Translations under genes and position numbers: made by a program | Assembly (NCBI RefSeq): GCF_003443895.1 | Contig: NZ_QQOA01000002.1 | Coordinates: 62,001-126,000 of the forward strand | Length of the DNA stretch: 64,000 nucleotides | Direction: 5' to 3' | Source of the DNA: Paraburkholderia phosphatilytica | GTDB lineage: Bacteria; Pseudomonadota; Gammaproteobacteria; Burkholderiales; Burkholderiaceae | Shown here: positions 1-8,304 of the stretch, in pieces | How positions within the stretch are numbered: position 1 is the first letter of the stretch | Layout of the letters: every line of letters begins with the position of its first letter | The notes under the pieces: model-generated | Database searches by the model: none | Seen by the model: only the letters and a program-made list of their open reading frames with translations | Told to the model about the DNA's origin: nothing

Positions 1-1269
1 GTCGAACGCGTGTGTTCGCTCGCGGAGTTGCGCAGCAGGTTCGGACGCGCCGCGTTTCCGGTTGGCCTCGTCGATCTCCCGAAGGAATGTCCGGCGGAAT
101 ATCTGCACAAGTTCGTCGAGTCGATGGAAGACACCGACACCGTCTGGATCGCGCACGTGATGCCCGGACAGACCGAGGACGAATCGATCCGGCGCTTCAT
201 CCTCGAGCACTGCTTCGATTTCGTCACGGCTCCGTGCGCGGAGGAACGTCTGACGTTCGCACTCGGCCACGCGTATGGTCTGTCGACGCTACGCCGCTCG
301 CATGCCGCGCCGGATACCGCCATCGGCAAGCACGGGATGATCGGCGAGTGCGACGCGATGCTGCGGCTCTATCGCGAGATAGAACGGTGTGCGCCGTGCG
401 ACGCGCCCGTGTTCATTTCCGGCGAGTCAGGCACCGGTAAGGAACTGGCGGCCCTGGCGATTCACACGCTCTCGTCGCGCGCGACACGCCCGCACGTCGC
501 AATAAACTGCGCCGCCGTTCCTGCCACGCTGCTGCAGTCGGAACTGTTCGGCCATGAACGCGGCGCGTTCACGGGCGCGGCGCAACGCAAGATCGGACGT
601 GTCGAGGCAGCGCATGGCGGCACGCTGTTTCTCGACGAGATCGGCGACATGCCCATCGAGTGCCAGGCCGTGTTGCTGCGCTTCCTGCAGGAAGGCACGA
701 TCGAGCGTCTGGGCGGAACCGAATCGATCAAGGTGGACGTGCGGATCATTTCGGCGACGCACGTGGATCTCGACGCGGCCGTGCGCAACGGACGGTTCCG
801 TGCCGACCTCTATCACCGTCTTTGCGTGTTGCGGCTCAAGGCGCCGCCGCTGCGCGAACGCGGCAGCGACATCAAGCTGCTCGCCAGCTACGCGCTGTCG
901 ATGTTCCGGCAGGACAACGCGCGCAGGATTCGCGGCTTCCGGACGGATGCGATCGGCGCGCTGTGCAATTACGCGTGGCCGGGCAACGTGCGCGAGCTGC
1001 TCAACTGCGTGCGGCGTGCGATCGTGATGGCCGATGGCCGGTTCATCACGGCAGGCGACCTTGGACTTCCGGATGCTTCGCCATCGCGTGGACTGACGCT
1101 CGCCGAAGTGCGCGCGCGCGCGGAGATCGGCGCGATCGACGACGCGTTGCGCCGGCATGGGCACAATCTCTCGGGTGCGGCGGCGGATCTGGGTGTGTCG
1201 CGCGCGACGCTTTACCGGATCATGAATGGCGGGCGCGCGCAGAATGATGCGGCGGATTCGGTGTCGTAG
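1..1269 (+). CDS. Sigma-54-dependent Fis-family activator (5' truncated by window edge)
   Basis: This is a bacterial enhancer-binding protein that drives sigma-54 promoters by ATP hydrolysis. The reading frame is still open at base 1, so the true start lies outside the window; a GTG at 10 is only the first visible start. Counting from that GTG, residues 1-100 form a degenerate receiver-like domain resembling VpsR-type regulators. An AAA+ domain follows, with Walker A GESGTGKE (138-145) and the sigma-54 contact loop GAFTGA (185-190). A Fis-type helix-turn-helix near residues 389-408 (SGAAADLGVSRATLYRIM) ends the protein. Target genes cannot be inferred from this window. VpsR relatives in Burkholderia often control exopolysaccharide or biofilm genes, but that is family knowledge only. 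Confidence 0.9.
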   Translation, partial: VERVCSLAELRSRFGRAAFPVGLVDLPKECPAEYLHKFVESMEDTDTVWIAHVMPGQTEDESIRRFILEHCFDFVTAPCAEERLTFALGHAYGLSTLRRSHAAPDTAIGKHGMIGECDAMLRLYREIERCAPCDAPVFISGESGTGKELAALAIHTLSSRATRPHVAINCAAVPATLLQSELFGHERGAFTGAAQRKIGRVEAAHGGTLFLDEIGDMPIECQAVLLRFLQEGTIERLGGTESIKVDVRIISATHVDLDAAVRNGRFRADLYHRLCVLRLKAPPLRERGSDIKLLASYALSMFRQDNARRIRGFRTDAIGALCNYAWPGNVRELLNCVRRAIVMADGRFITAGDLGLPDASPSRGLTLAEVRARAEIGAIDDALRRHGHNLSGAAADLGVSRATLYRIMNGGRAQNDAADSVS

Positions 1270-1297
1270 GGTGTGGACGGCGTTGGGTCAGGCGACG

Positions 1298-1715
1298 CTA
1301 CTGACTGACCCGGGTTGCGCGATAAAACGCCCCGTCCTGAGTAAAGACAATGCTTTTTCCTGAGCGGAACACGTAGCCGCAGGGATCAGCGTCCAGCACC
1401 AGCGTGCGAGCTGGCAGGTGGGCGTCCTTTGGGCCGACTTTATATTCTTGCAGGAGAATCGATGCCGTGGCCTTGCTGGCAACCCGCATGTTGTCCGCCC
1501 TGCAATCGTCGTCTTCAACTTTCATCCCACTCTTGCTGATCACCACGTGCTGACCGATCAGACCACGCAGCTGGTCTTCTCCAACCGACACTTCGCTGTA
1601 TCCAACGATCGAATCGACGCTCCATGTTCCATAGAAGCTGAACGGATCTGAAGTTGCAGCAAGCGTGCTCGACGCTGCCAGGCCGAAAAAACAGCGCTGC
1701 GAAAGTGTTCCTCAT
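1298..1715 (-). pseudogene. Frameshifted small exported protein of unknown function
   Basis: An ATG at 1715 opens a frame that begins like a signal peptide (MRNTFAALFF). The continuation GLAASSTLAATSDPF, then FYGTWSVDSIVGYSEVSVGED and on to the stop at 1298, lies in another frame. Removing one base from the run of six A/T pairs at 1686-1691 would join them into a protein of about 138 residues with a normal signal peptide and an AxA-like cleavage region. As given, only a 97-residue internal frame starting at a GTG (1591) could be translated, and it lacks the export signal. The mature part has two cysteines and a GTW start that recalls small beta-barrel proteins; I do not recognise the family. 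It may be a genuine pseudogene or a homopolymer sequencing error. Confidence 0.65.
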
Positions 1716-1805
1716 GGTGTCACCCGAAACGGTGCGGATTCGACCCGACGACGGTTCAATAGGTCTGCGTTCATTCGAGGCGGCCCGGAAACGCGCCGAC
1801 TGCAG

Positions 1806-2654
1806 TCATTCGCGCCCAAATCCCACATTGTCACAGTGCCTCCATGCCTCGTCCAGCATCGTCAAACCTTCCACGGCCCCTCGTGCCAATCCCACGCCCC
1901 GGCTCGACGGAATGCCACAGTCTCGTGGGTTGATCCGGATAACGCGAGCGCCATTGCGCTCGCTAAATGCCCGAACAGTGGGGATCGTTTTCCCGGCACC
2001 GATCTCCACCACAACCGGTCTATCGACCACAGACAACCATGCACGCAACCGGGCTTCCTGGTACTCCGTGCGCAGAGCAATCCAGTCGTAGTCACCGAAC
2101 ATCACGATGTTCGGGCGCGCGAGCGCACCACAGTGGGGGCAGCGCGGAAGTTCGCTGACGAGTTCGCACCGCGTTTCATCGACGATCGGCTGCACGTCAT
2201 CAGCGGCCCACAGCAGGTCACAGCAGACCTCCGCACACTGCAGAACGTGAATCGAGCCGTGACACTCCGCAATCAGGCCGTCATCAAAACCGGCCTTCTG
2301 AAACTGACCATCTACGTTGCTGGTGAAGACAGCCGACCCGTGTGACATGCTGGCAGCCCACTCGCGCAGTATCTGAAATCCCCGATGCGGAGCAGTCTGA
2401 CGATAGAGGTTAAGTCGATGCCCGTAAACCCCCCAGCAAAGCGCGGGGTGAGTAAAGAGTGCTCGTGGGTTTGCCATGTCCTGAAAGGTGAGCAAATGAT
2501 TCTTCAGCGCCGGATAGGCGCGCCAAAATCCGTCTGCGCCACGAAAATCAGGCAAGCCCGACTCGACACTCATCCCGGCGCCCGCCGTCACGATCAGGCC
2601 ATCTGCCTCGCGTAGCCATGTTGCGGCTCGCTTCAGTTTTTCGCGCTCTTCCAT
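1806..2654 (-). CDS. SIR2-family NAD-dependent protein deacylase (sirtuin)
   Basis: Sirtuins remove acyl groups from lysine side chains using NAD+. The 282-residue protein has the NAD-binding motif GAGMSVESGLPDFRG (25-39), the TSNVDGQ segment (111-117) and the catalytic histidine in ECHGS (H132). It has a zinc-ribbon cysteine set (C140 and C144 or C145, then C172 and C175) and a late PNIVMFGD strand (181-188). It lacks the Ala plus Tyr/Arg pair expected of CobB-type desuccinylases, so it is probably a different bacterial class. It lies in a stretch of visibly lower GC beside a broken gene, which suggests acquisition. No obvious ribosome-binding site precedes the ATG at 2654. Substrates are unknown. 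Confidence 0.9.
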   Translation of the reverse strand: MEEREKLKRAATWLREADGLIVTAGAGMSVESGLPDFRGADGFWRAYPALKNHLLTFQDMANPRALFTHPALCWGVYGHRLNLYRQTAPHRGFQILREWAASMSHGSAVFTSNVDGQFQKAGFDDGLIAECHGSIHVLQCAEVCCDLLWAADDVQPIVDETRCELVSELPRCPHCGALARPNIVMFGDYDWIALRTEYQEARLRAWLSVVDRPVVVEIGAGKTIPTVRAFSERNGARVIRINPRDCGIPSSRGVGLARGAVEGLTMLDEAWRHCDNVGFGRE

Positions 2655-2685
2655 TCTATAAACCTGCGGGTTCTATCCCAATGCG

Positions 2686-4041
2686 CTACAGCCAGACCGT
2701 GAATCGCGTTCCCCGTGTCAGGCTGCTGACAGTCAATCGCCAGTCGTGCGTCAACGCGATTTCCCTGCATATCGCGAGTCCCAACCCGGCACCATCGTAC
2801 CCCGCACCCGGCGCCCGCCAGAACCGTTCGAACAGAAACGGAAGATGGTCCTTCTGGATGCCAGGGCCGTCGTCGGAAATCTCGATGGATGCGGTGTTCA
2901 CCGCCAGCGACACGACGCCATTTCCATGCGACGCGTTGATCGCGTTCTCGACGATGTTCTTGAGCAGAATGAACAATGCGCCCGGGTCCGCCCAGATGGG
3001 CATCGGCGACCCGCGCTCTTCGACATGCAGCTTCACCTGTCTGGCGTCGGCCTTGCGTGCGAGATACGTGACGACATCCTGCGCCACGTCGATGCCGCTC
3101 ACTTCGACGAAGTTGAAATTCTGCGCCTCGCTGACTTCAGCGAGATGCAACAGCTGCCTCACTTGCCGCGACATCAGATCGATCTCGCGAAACATCAGGT
3201 CCTTTTCGCCGACATCCGGCTGCAACTCGATCTGACCGCGAATCAAGGTCAGCGGGGTTTGAAGCTCGTGCGCGGCAGCCGCGAGAAATTGCTGCTGAAC
3301 CGTAAATCCGTTTTCCAGCCGTCCTAGCGCCTCGTTGAAGGCATCGATCAACGGTTTGATTTCGCTTGGGACGCCAACGGTCGAGAGGCGGGTTTTCAGA
3401 TGACGTGGCGTGATGTGCGCAGCCGCACTGGATGCATCGCGCAATGGCTTGAGCGCCCGCCGCAGCGAAAACGGCAGCACCAGCCCAAAAATCGCGATCG
3501 CGAGAAGAAAGATCACGCGCACGATTGCCGGTATCGGCTTCATCTTCAGCCCCACCAGCGCTTCGACGAAACGCGCGCTCGTCGCGGTTTCCACGTAGAA
3601 CACCGACTGATTCCGCGTCACACGCTGCGTCGCGACCGAAAACCGCCTGCCGTCGATCGCCACATACCCCATTTTGCCGACGGCCTCCTCGGGATTGGCC
3701 GCGAGCCACGGCCCATCTTTCTCCGCGCCTGTCGACGACAGCAGCACGCGTCCTTGCCCGTCGAGCACGCGGTATTTGAGTTCGGTGGCCGCCACCTGGA
3801 ACATCCACGCTTCGCGCTCCGACAGCTTGACCGAGACGGGCACACCCGCGTCGCTGAAGACGATTCCGCCCACGACCTTGTGCACGTATTCCGCCTGCTC
3901 GCGCCGCCCGATGGTCTCCTCCGGAAAATGGGGAATCAGGTAGTTGGCCAGCCCGCCCAGCACCGCCAGGCTGACCGCCAGCGCGACGACTGTCGTCGCC
4001 CATAGTCTTATCGACAGACTGTGAATCCAGTGCTTGAACAT
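2686..4041 (-). CDS. Membrane sensor histidine kinase (OmpR-pair type)
   Basis: This 451-residue kinase is the sensor partner of the adjacent response regulator. From the start chosen at 4041 it has transmembrane segments at about 12-35 and 170-192 flanking a periplasmic domain of about 135 residues. A HAMP linker follows, then the H-box AAHELQTPLTL with phospho-acceptor H258, the N-box ENAIN (near N366-N369), the G1 box DDGPGI (390-395) and the G2 box GAGLGLA (417-423). An in-frame ATG 16 codons upstream adds a charged tail before the first membrane helix and is less likely. It is the third gene of mipA-regulator-kinase. The sensed signal is unknown; the MipA partner hints at envelope stress or cationic compounds. 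Confidence 0.9.
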   Translation of the reverse strand: MFKHWIHSLSIRLWATTVVALAVSLAVLGGLANYLIPHFPEETIGRREQAEYVHKVVGGIVFSDAGVPVSVKLSEREAWMFQVAATELKYRVLDGQGRVLLSSTGAEKDGPWLAANPEEAVGKMGYVAIDGRRFSVATQRVTRNQSVFYVETATSARFVEALVGLKMKPIPAIVRVIFLLAIAIFGLVLPFSLRRALKPLRDASSAAAHITPRHLKTRLSTVGVPSEIKPLIDAFNEALGRLENGFTVQQQFLAAAAHELQTPLTLIRGQIELQPDVGEKDLMFREIDLMSRQVRQLLHLAEVSEAQNFNFVEVSGIDVAQDVVTYLARKADARQVKLHVEERGSPMPIWADPGALFILLKNIVENAINASHGNGVVSLAVNTASIEISDDGPGIQKDHLPFLFERFWRAPGAGYDGAGLGLAICREIALTHDWRLTVSSLTRGTRFTVWL

Positions 4042-4113
4042 GAGGTCTTCATTCTCCGCCGAAGATCGGGCGCCGCAGCCCGATCGCAAACCGTCGTTTC
4101 ATGCACGCTCCGG

Positions 4114-4815
4114 CTACCGGATGGAGGCGATTGCGGATTCCGACGTCGGTTCGAGGGCAAAACCCGAACCGCGAAGATTGACGAGACGCGCGTTGGCGCG
4201 GATGGCCGCAAGCTTCTTGCGCAGGCGATGCACAGTCACTTCCAGCGCATTGGGTGTGACCGCTTCGCCGAATCCCCACGCGGCGTGTTCGAGTGCGCCA
4301 TGCCGGACCGTGCGGCCGGCCGCTTCGATCAGGCACAGCATGACCTGCAGTTCAGCTGGCGCGAGCAATGCCGACAACTCGCTGCAGCGCATTTCGCGGG
4401 TACCGGGATCGATCGTCACGCCGGCAAACGACGCCACCAGCGCAGTCAGCGCTACAGGCCGGCGCATCAAGGTGCGGACGCGCGCCACGAGCTCGCTCAT
4501 CGCAAACGGCTTCGTTACGTAGTCGTCCGCGCCGCTTTCGAGGCCGTCGACGCGGTCGCGCAGCGCATCGCGGGCGGTCAGAATCAGGCATGGCGTCATC
4601 CGCCCTGCCGCGCGCAACGTGCGCAGGAAGCTCAACCCATCGCCATCCGGCAAGCCGCGGTCGATGATCAGCACCGCGTAATCGGCGCGGCTCACGCCCA
4701 GCGTCGCCTCGGAGACGCTGCGAAACAGATCCGCCTCGACGCCCACGCCCGCGAGCGCACGTCGCACCATGTCGGCAAGCCGTTCGTGATCCTCGACAAT
4801 GGCAACGCGAGACAT
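4114..4815 (-). CDS. OmpR/PhoB-family response regulator
   Basis: This is a 233-residue two-domain DNA-binding regulator. The receiver domain carries the acidic pair E8/D9, phospho-acceptor D52 (IIDRGLPD), switch threonine T80 and K102 in TKPF. The C-terminal half is a winged helix with the usual ALEVTVHRLRKKL recognition helix and RGSGFAL hairpin. It starts only 10 bases after the mipA stop and lies 72 bases before the kinase, so all three genes are probably cotranscribed. It is similar in layout to QseB/PmrA-type regulators, though I cannot assign an orthologue. The tandem 11-base repeat in front of mipA is the natural candidate for its binding site. Confidence 0.92.
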   Translation of the reverse strand: MSRVAIVEDHERLADMVRRALAGVGVEADLFRSVSEATLGVSRADYAVLIIDRGLPDGDGLSFLRTLRAAGRMTPCLILTARDALRDRVDGLESGADDYVTKPFAMSELVARVRTLMRRPVALTALVASFAGVTIDPGTREMRCSELSALLAPAELQVMLCLIEAAGRTVRHGALEHAAWGFGEAVTPNALEVTVHRLRKKLAAIRANARLVNLRGSGFALEPTSESAIASIR

Positions 4816-4825
4816 GACGCCGTCC

Positions 4826-5647
4826 TTACTTGAACTGGTAGTTGTAGCCGATTCTGACTTCCGGAATGAACCGCTTGCCGACGAGCGGACTGTCGGTGAC
4901 GCCGCTGCCGAGATGCGACACGCCGACGTCCAGCAGCACGCGCTGATGCGCCGTCAACCGGTAGTCGACCCGCGTTCCGAGCGACACATTCCACGTGGCG
5001 GTGCCGGTGTACGCCGGGCGGTCCGATCGCGCTTCTGACGGGCGAACGCCGTAATAGTAGTTGACGTACTGGCTGCTAAGCCAGTCGATTCCCACGTGCG
5101 GCGTGATTGAAAACTGGCCGAGTCCGAAGGACTTGCTGTAGTCCAGACCGGCGCGTTCGCCCTTGTTGCCGCCCAGCAGGAAGTCGCCGGAAAGCGTTCC
5201 GTACGCAGTGTGCCACGCGAGCGCGGGACCATACCAGAACGCGCCGTTGCGATTCTCCATGCCGTTCAGGATCGGGGCGTCGGACTGGCGGTAGCCGTCG
5301 GCGAGCGAATACCTGCCGCGCAGCGCCACGCTCACTCCGCTCCAGTCGCCGATCTTCAGGTCGACCGTGGTGCCGATGAGATGCACCCATTTATCGTCGA
5401 AAGACACCAGCGGGAATGGCATGACCTGCATGCCATCGCCCTTGTAGGGCGACTCCCGCAGCCCGACGCCCGCGCCAAGTCCCCAGTGCGTCACATTGGT
5501 CGCATCGTTCAGGATGGTCAGGCCGGAATTCCCGGCATCGGGCTGGTCGGAACCGCCTTCCCCCTCTGCCCGCGCCGCGCCGGACGACAATGCAATCGAT
5601 GTGATGGTCACGAACAGCGGCAACAAGCGCAGGGGCTTCATTTTCAC
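4826..5647 (-). CDS. MipA/OmpV-family outer-membrane protein
   Basis: This is a 273-residue outer-membrane beta-barrel protein of the MipA/OmpV family. It has a Sec signal peptide (hydrophobic core near residues 8-22, cleavage after ARA), then the typical NVTHWGLGAGVG opening and many aromatic-rich amphipathic strands (FWYGPALAW, VNYYYGV, YNYQFK). It ends in a strand like other barrels, although the last residue is lysine rather than phenylalanine. MipA was described as a scaffold for murein enzymes; other members are induced by two-component systems in response to antibiotics or metals. Here it is the first gene of an operon with its probable regulator and sensor, which suggests autoregulated envelope stress signalling. 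Confidence 0.88.
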   Translation of the reverse strand: MKMKPLRLLPLFVTITSIALSSGAARAEGEGGSDQPDAGNSGLTILNDATNVTHWGLGAGVGLRESPYKGDGMQVMPFPLVSFDDKWVHLIGTTVDLKIGDWSGVSVALRGRYSLADGYRQSDAPILNGMENRNGAFWYGPALAWHTAYGTLSGDFLLGGNKGERAGLDYSKSFGLGQFSITPHVGIDWLSSQYVNYYYGVRPSEARSDRPAYTGTATWNVSLGTRVDYRLTAHQRVLLDVGVSHLGSGVTDSPLVGKRFIPEVRIGYNYQFK

Positions 5648-5701
5648 GTGGGCTTCCCAGAGAGTCGGTAGATAGAACGACAGCGACTCTATAGGCGTTC
5701 G

Positions 5702-5722
5702 ACTTACCGGTTACTTACCGGT
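5702..5722 (-). promoter_or_regulatory. Tandem direct repeat, candidate response-regulator site
   Basis: The 10-mer ACTTACCGGT occurs at 5702-5711 and again at 5713-5722, an 11-base period. It sits 55-75 bases upstream of the mipA start. OmpR/PhoB-type regulators commonly bind direct repeats spaced 11 bases apart, and the operon encodes such a regulator, so this is a plausible autoregulatory site. It also overlaps the stop codon of the upstream kinase gene (5715-5717). Confidence 0.5.
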
Positions 5723-7037
5723 CAAAAGAACCTTTGGGAGAACCTTCAGGAAAGCCCACCAACCGCCCGAACAACCCATCGTCGCCCATCTGCCCGCCCT
5801 TCAGCATCAGTTCGAGCCCATCGAAGCGATCGTCGTCGGCGAGACAGCGCACCAGCGACACGCCACTTCCAAGCCGACCGATATGCTGCAATCCCCAGCC
5901 CCCGAGCGCCTGCACGGCGAAGCTGGACGTATCGCCGCCGGCGATGCCCACGCGCCGCACGGAAGGCACGCGTCGAAGCAGCCGCACGAGCATCGCGCCC
6001 GTCGCCAGCGCTGCGTGTCGTGGGCTCAGCCCGCTCGGCCCTGATACGACGGGCGGCGTAGTCTGGATCAACAGATGCCGTCCATCGCCGAGCACGCGCT
6101 CGGCCGTTTCGATGACTGCGTCGGCGTCGCGCTCCGGATCGAAGCTCAGGTAGTCGAACACGCTGCTGCTCGCGTCGACCTGACGCGCGGTGACCGGTGA
6201 CTGACTGCCGCACAGCACCAGCACCGGTCCCTGCGGTGCATCGATGCTAGCCGCCTCCGACGCCGCTGAACATATCTCACTCTCACGCCAGCACGCGATC
6301 AGCGCCTGTGCGACGCTGCTCGCGCCCAGCGCCAGCACCGGTTGTTCACGCGTCGCCTTTTGCCACAACGCGCGGCCGATTGAGCCCAGCTGTGCGGCCT
6401 CCGTGACGTCGAACAGCATCCGTGCACCGGCAAGCTGCAGCTCGCCGGCATCGCCATAGCGCCGGAAATCGGTCAGCCCGATCTCCGCCATGCCCTGCGC
6501 CTGCAGATGCGCGCGCAGGTCCGCCTCGTGCATCGGCGTGACGGGATGACGGCTCATCGTCGGGTGTCGGTCGATCCGGAATGCCGCCTCGCCGCCCGCT
6601 GTCGCGAACAGCTGGCCAAACGCGCAGTAGCGCCCGAGGCTCGGCTGACCACCGACGATGCCGACCCACGGCGCGCCAAGCGGCTCGCCAAGAACCTCCA
6701 GCGCAACCGCGAGATTGCCGACGTGCGGCGCGCTATCGAAGGTCGAGCAGCACTTGTACTGCACCACCGGCGCGCCCAGTGATGCAAGGAACCGCGCGAC
6801 CGGCCGCAGTTCGTCGCGCATCGAGGCCGGGTCCATCGAACGCGCCGCGCCCGCCACGCCGATCGCATCGAGCGGCCCGCATTGCGCGACGCGCGCAGCG
6901 GTCGGCACGCCGAGAAACAGCAGCGCGCGCAGCCCGGCTTCGGCGAGCGTCGCGAGGGTGTCGCTCGCGCCTGTGAAGTCGTCGCCGTAGTACGCGAGTC
7001 GCGGTGGTGGCAACGAAGCCGACGCCGCGTCAGCCAT
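5715..7037 (-). CDS. DUF1537 four-carbon acid sugar kinase (OiaK-like)
   Basis: Family members phosphorylate short acid sugars such as erythronate, threonate or 3-oxo-isoapionate. The 440-residue protein has the N-terminal signature YYGDDFTGASDTL and the C-terminal nucleotide-binding segment GIAGGDTSSFAVQALG. The start at 7037 overlaps the stop of the upstream RuBisCO-like gene by eight bases; the longer open frame above it is only antisense-rich arginine sequence. A DUF1537 kinase next to a RuBisCO-like protein is the arrangement of the 3-oxo-isoapionate branch of apiose catabolism, where OiaK makes the 4-phosphate consumed by OiaC or OiaX. The precise substrate here is inferred from context. 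Confidence 0.85.
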   Translation of the reverse strand: MADAASASLPPPRLAYYGDDFTGASDTLATLAEAGLRALLFLGVPTAARVAQCGPLDAIGVAGAARSMDPASMRDELRPVARFLASLGAPVVQYKCCSTFDSAPHVGNLAVALEVLGEPLGAPWVGIVGGQPSLGRYCAFGQLFATAGGEAAFRIDRHPTMSRHPVTPMHEADLRAHLQAQGMAEIGLTDFRRYGDAGELQLAGARMLFDVTEAAQLGSIGRALWQKATREQPVLALGASSVAQALIACWRESEICSAASEAASIDAPQGPVLVLCGSQSPVTARQVDASSSVFDYLSFDPERDADAVIETAERVLGDGRHLLIQTTPPVVSGPSGLSPRHAALATGAMLVRLLRRVPSVRRVGIAGGDTSSFAVQALGGWGLQHIGRLGSGVSLVRCLADDDRFDGLELMLKGGQMGDDGLFGRLVGFPEGSPKGSFDR

Positions 7038-8304
7038 GCGCGTTCCCGAAGAACGACAACGCGTCGGCGAGCGCGGGAGCGTGGGTCGCATACGCGTCGA
7101 GCGTCTCACCCCCCTGCGTAGCCTGCCACGCGTCGCGCAGACTGCGGATGCCCGCCGCCGGGCCGCCAGGGTGCGCGAGAATGCCACCGCCGCACATGAA
7201 CAGCAGATCGCCCGACGGCACGGCAGCGATCGTCTCGGGCAACGTTCCCGCCCACTGCCCCGACGAAAACGCCGGCATCACCCGGTCGGCGAGATCCCGC
7301 GGATCGGCGAGCGGCGTCAGGCAATCCTGCGCGGACGACACGACTTCGTCGTTGGGTTGCGAAAACTTGCCGTTCAACCCGTGCACGTGCATGTGATCGA
7401 CGCCCGCGAGGCGCCACAGCAACTGGTACGCCTGAAACGCGATGCCGAGGCCGGGGTGCCGCGAAAACATGCCGAAGCCGTTGCGATGCCCGTGAATCGC
7501 GAGGCCGGTCCGTCGGCGCAGCGACTGCACCGACGAAAATCCGCACCAGTTGAGGCTCACCATCGCGCAGGCGCCCTCCTCACGTTCGATCAGCTCGGCG
7601 TGCCGGAGCATCGCATCGTGTTCGTCCGTGATATTGAAGGCCACGATCACCGCCTTGCCCGAACGGTCGCGCCAGCGCCGCACGACGTCCATTACGGCCG
7701 GCACGCGTTGGCCGATCGGCGCATGCACGGGGTTCGCACAGACTTCGTCATCCTTGATGAAATCGATGCCGGCCTCGCACAGCCGGGCGACGAGCGCCGC
7801 CGTTTCGTCGGCATGCAGCCCGACGTTCGGCTTGATGATCGTGCCGAACAACGGCCCTCCGGCGACGCCGGCCAGACGCCGGGTGCCGGCCGCGCCATGT
7901 TTCGGCCGGTCGAAGCGCGCGCGGAACGACGCCGGGATCTCGATGTGCTCGAGCCGCACGCCGGTCGTCTCGCCGAGGTCGTAGAGATTGCCCGCGAGGG
8001 TCGCGGCAAGTGTAGGCAGGTTGTCGCCGAAGTTCGCGATGGGAAAGTCGACTTCCACCAGTGCCTGCCGCCAGGGGCCACTCGCGCCGCGGCGCTCGAG
8101 GTAAGCGCTAGGCAAACCCGGCGCCGCCGCTTCGCCCACCACGTCGACACGGTGCACCGTCGCGCCGCTGCGTGCCTGCAACGCTTCGCTCTCGCCGTGT
8201 ACGCGCACGAAGGTTCCGCTGCTCTGCTCGCCCGCGAGCACCTCCGCAACGCGGGCGGGATCCAGCGGCGTTTCGATCCGGTAACGGGCACGCACCGTAG
8301 TCAT
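7030..8304 (-). CDS. RuBisCO-like protein, probable 3-oxo-isoapionate-4-phosphate enzyme
   Basis: This is a 424-residue RuBisCO large-subunit homologue (form IV-like). Residues matching the RuBisCO active site are visible: K158 in GTIIKPN, the carbamylation and metal motif KDDE (K184, D186, E187), H271/H273-R274 in HGHRNG, K313 in the loop-6-like GLNGKF, and the phosphate loop CGGGILAHPGG (371-381). The complete metal-lysine set implies a metal-dependent enolate chemistry rather than loss of function. With the coupled DUF1537 kinase it fits OiaC (decarboxylase) or OiaX (transcarboxylase/hydrolase), which I cannot tell apart here. The start at 8304 overlaps the VOC gene stop as ATGA. Confidence 0.85.
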   Translation of the reverse strand: MTTVRARYRIETPLDPARVAEVLAGEQSSGTFVRVHGESEALQARSGATVHRVDVVGEAAAPGLPSAYLERRGASGPWRQALVEVDFPIANFGDNLPTLAATLAGNLYDLGETTGVRLEHIEIPASFRARFDRPKHGAAGTRRLAGVAGGPLFGTIIKPNVGLHADETAALVARLCEAGIDFIKDDEVCANPVHAPIGQRVPAVMDVVRRWRDRSGKAVIVAFNITDEHDAMLRHAELIEREEGACAMVSLNWCGFSSVQSLRRRTGLAIHGHRNGFGMFSRHPGLGIAFQAYQLLWRLAGVDHMHVHGLNGKFSQPNDEVVSSAQDCLTPLADPRDLADRVMPAFSSGQWAGTLPETIAAVPSGDLLFMCGGGILAHPGGPAAGIRSLRDAWQATQGGETLDAYATHAPALADALSFFGNAHG

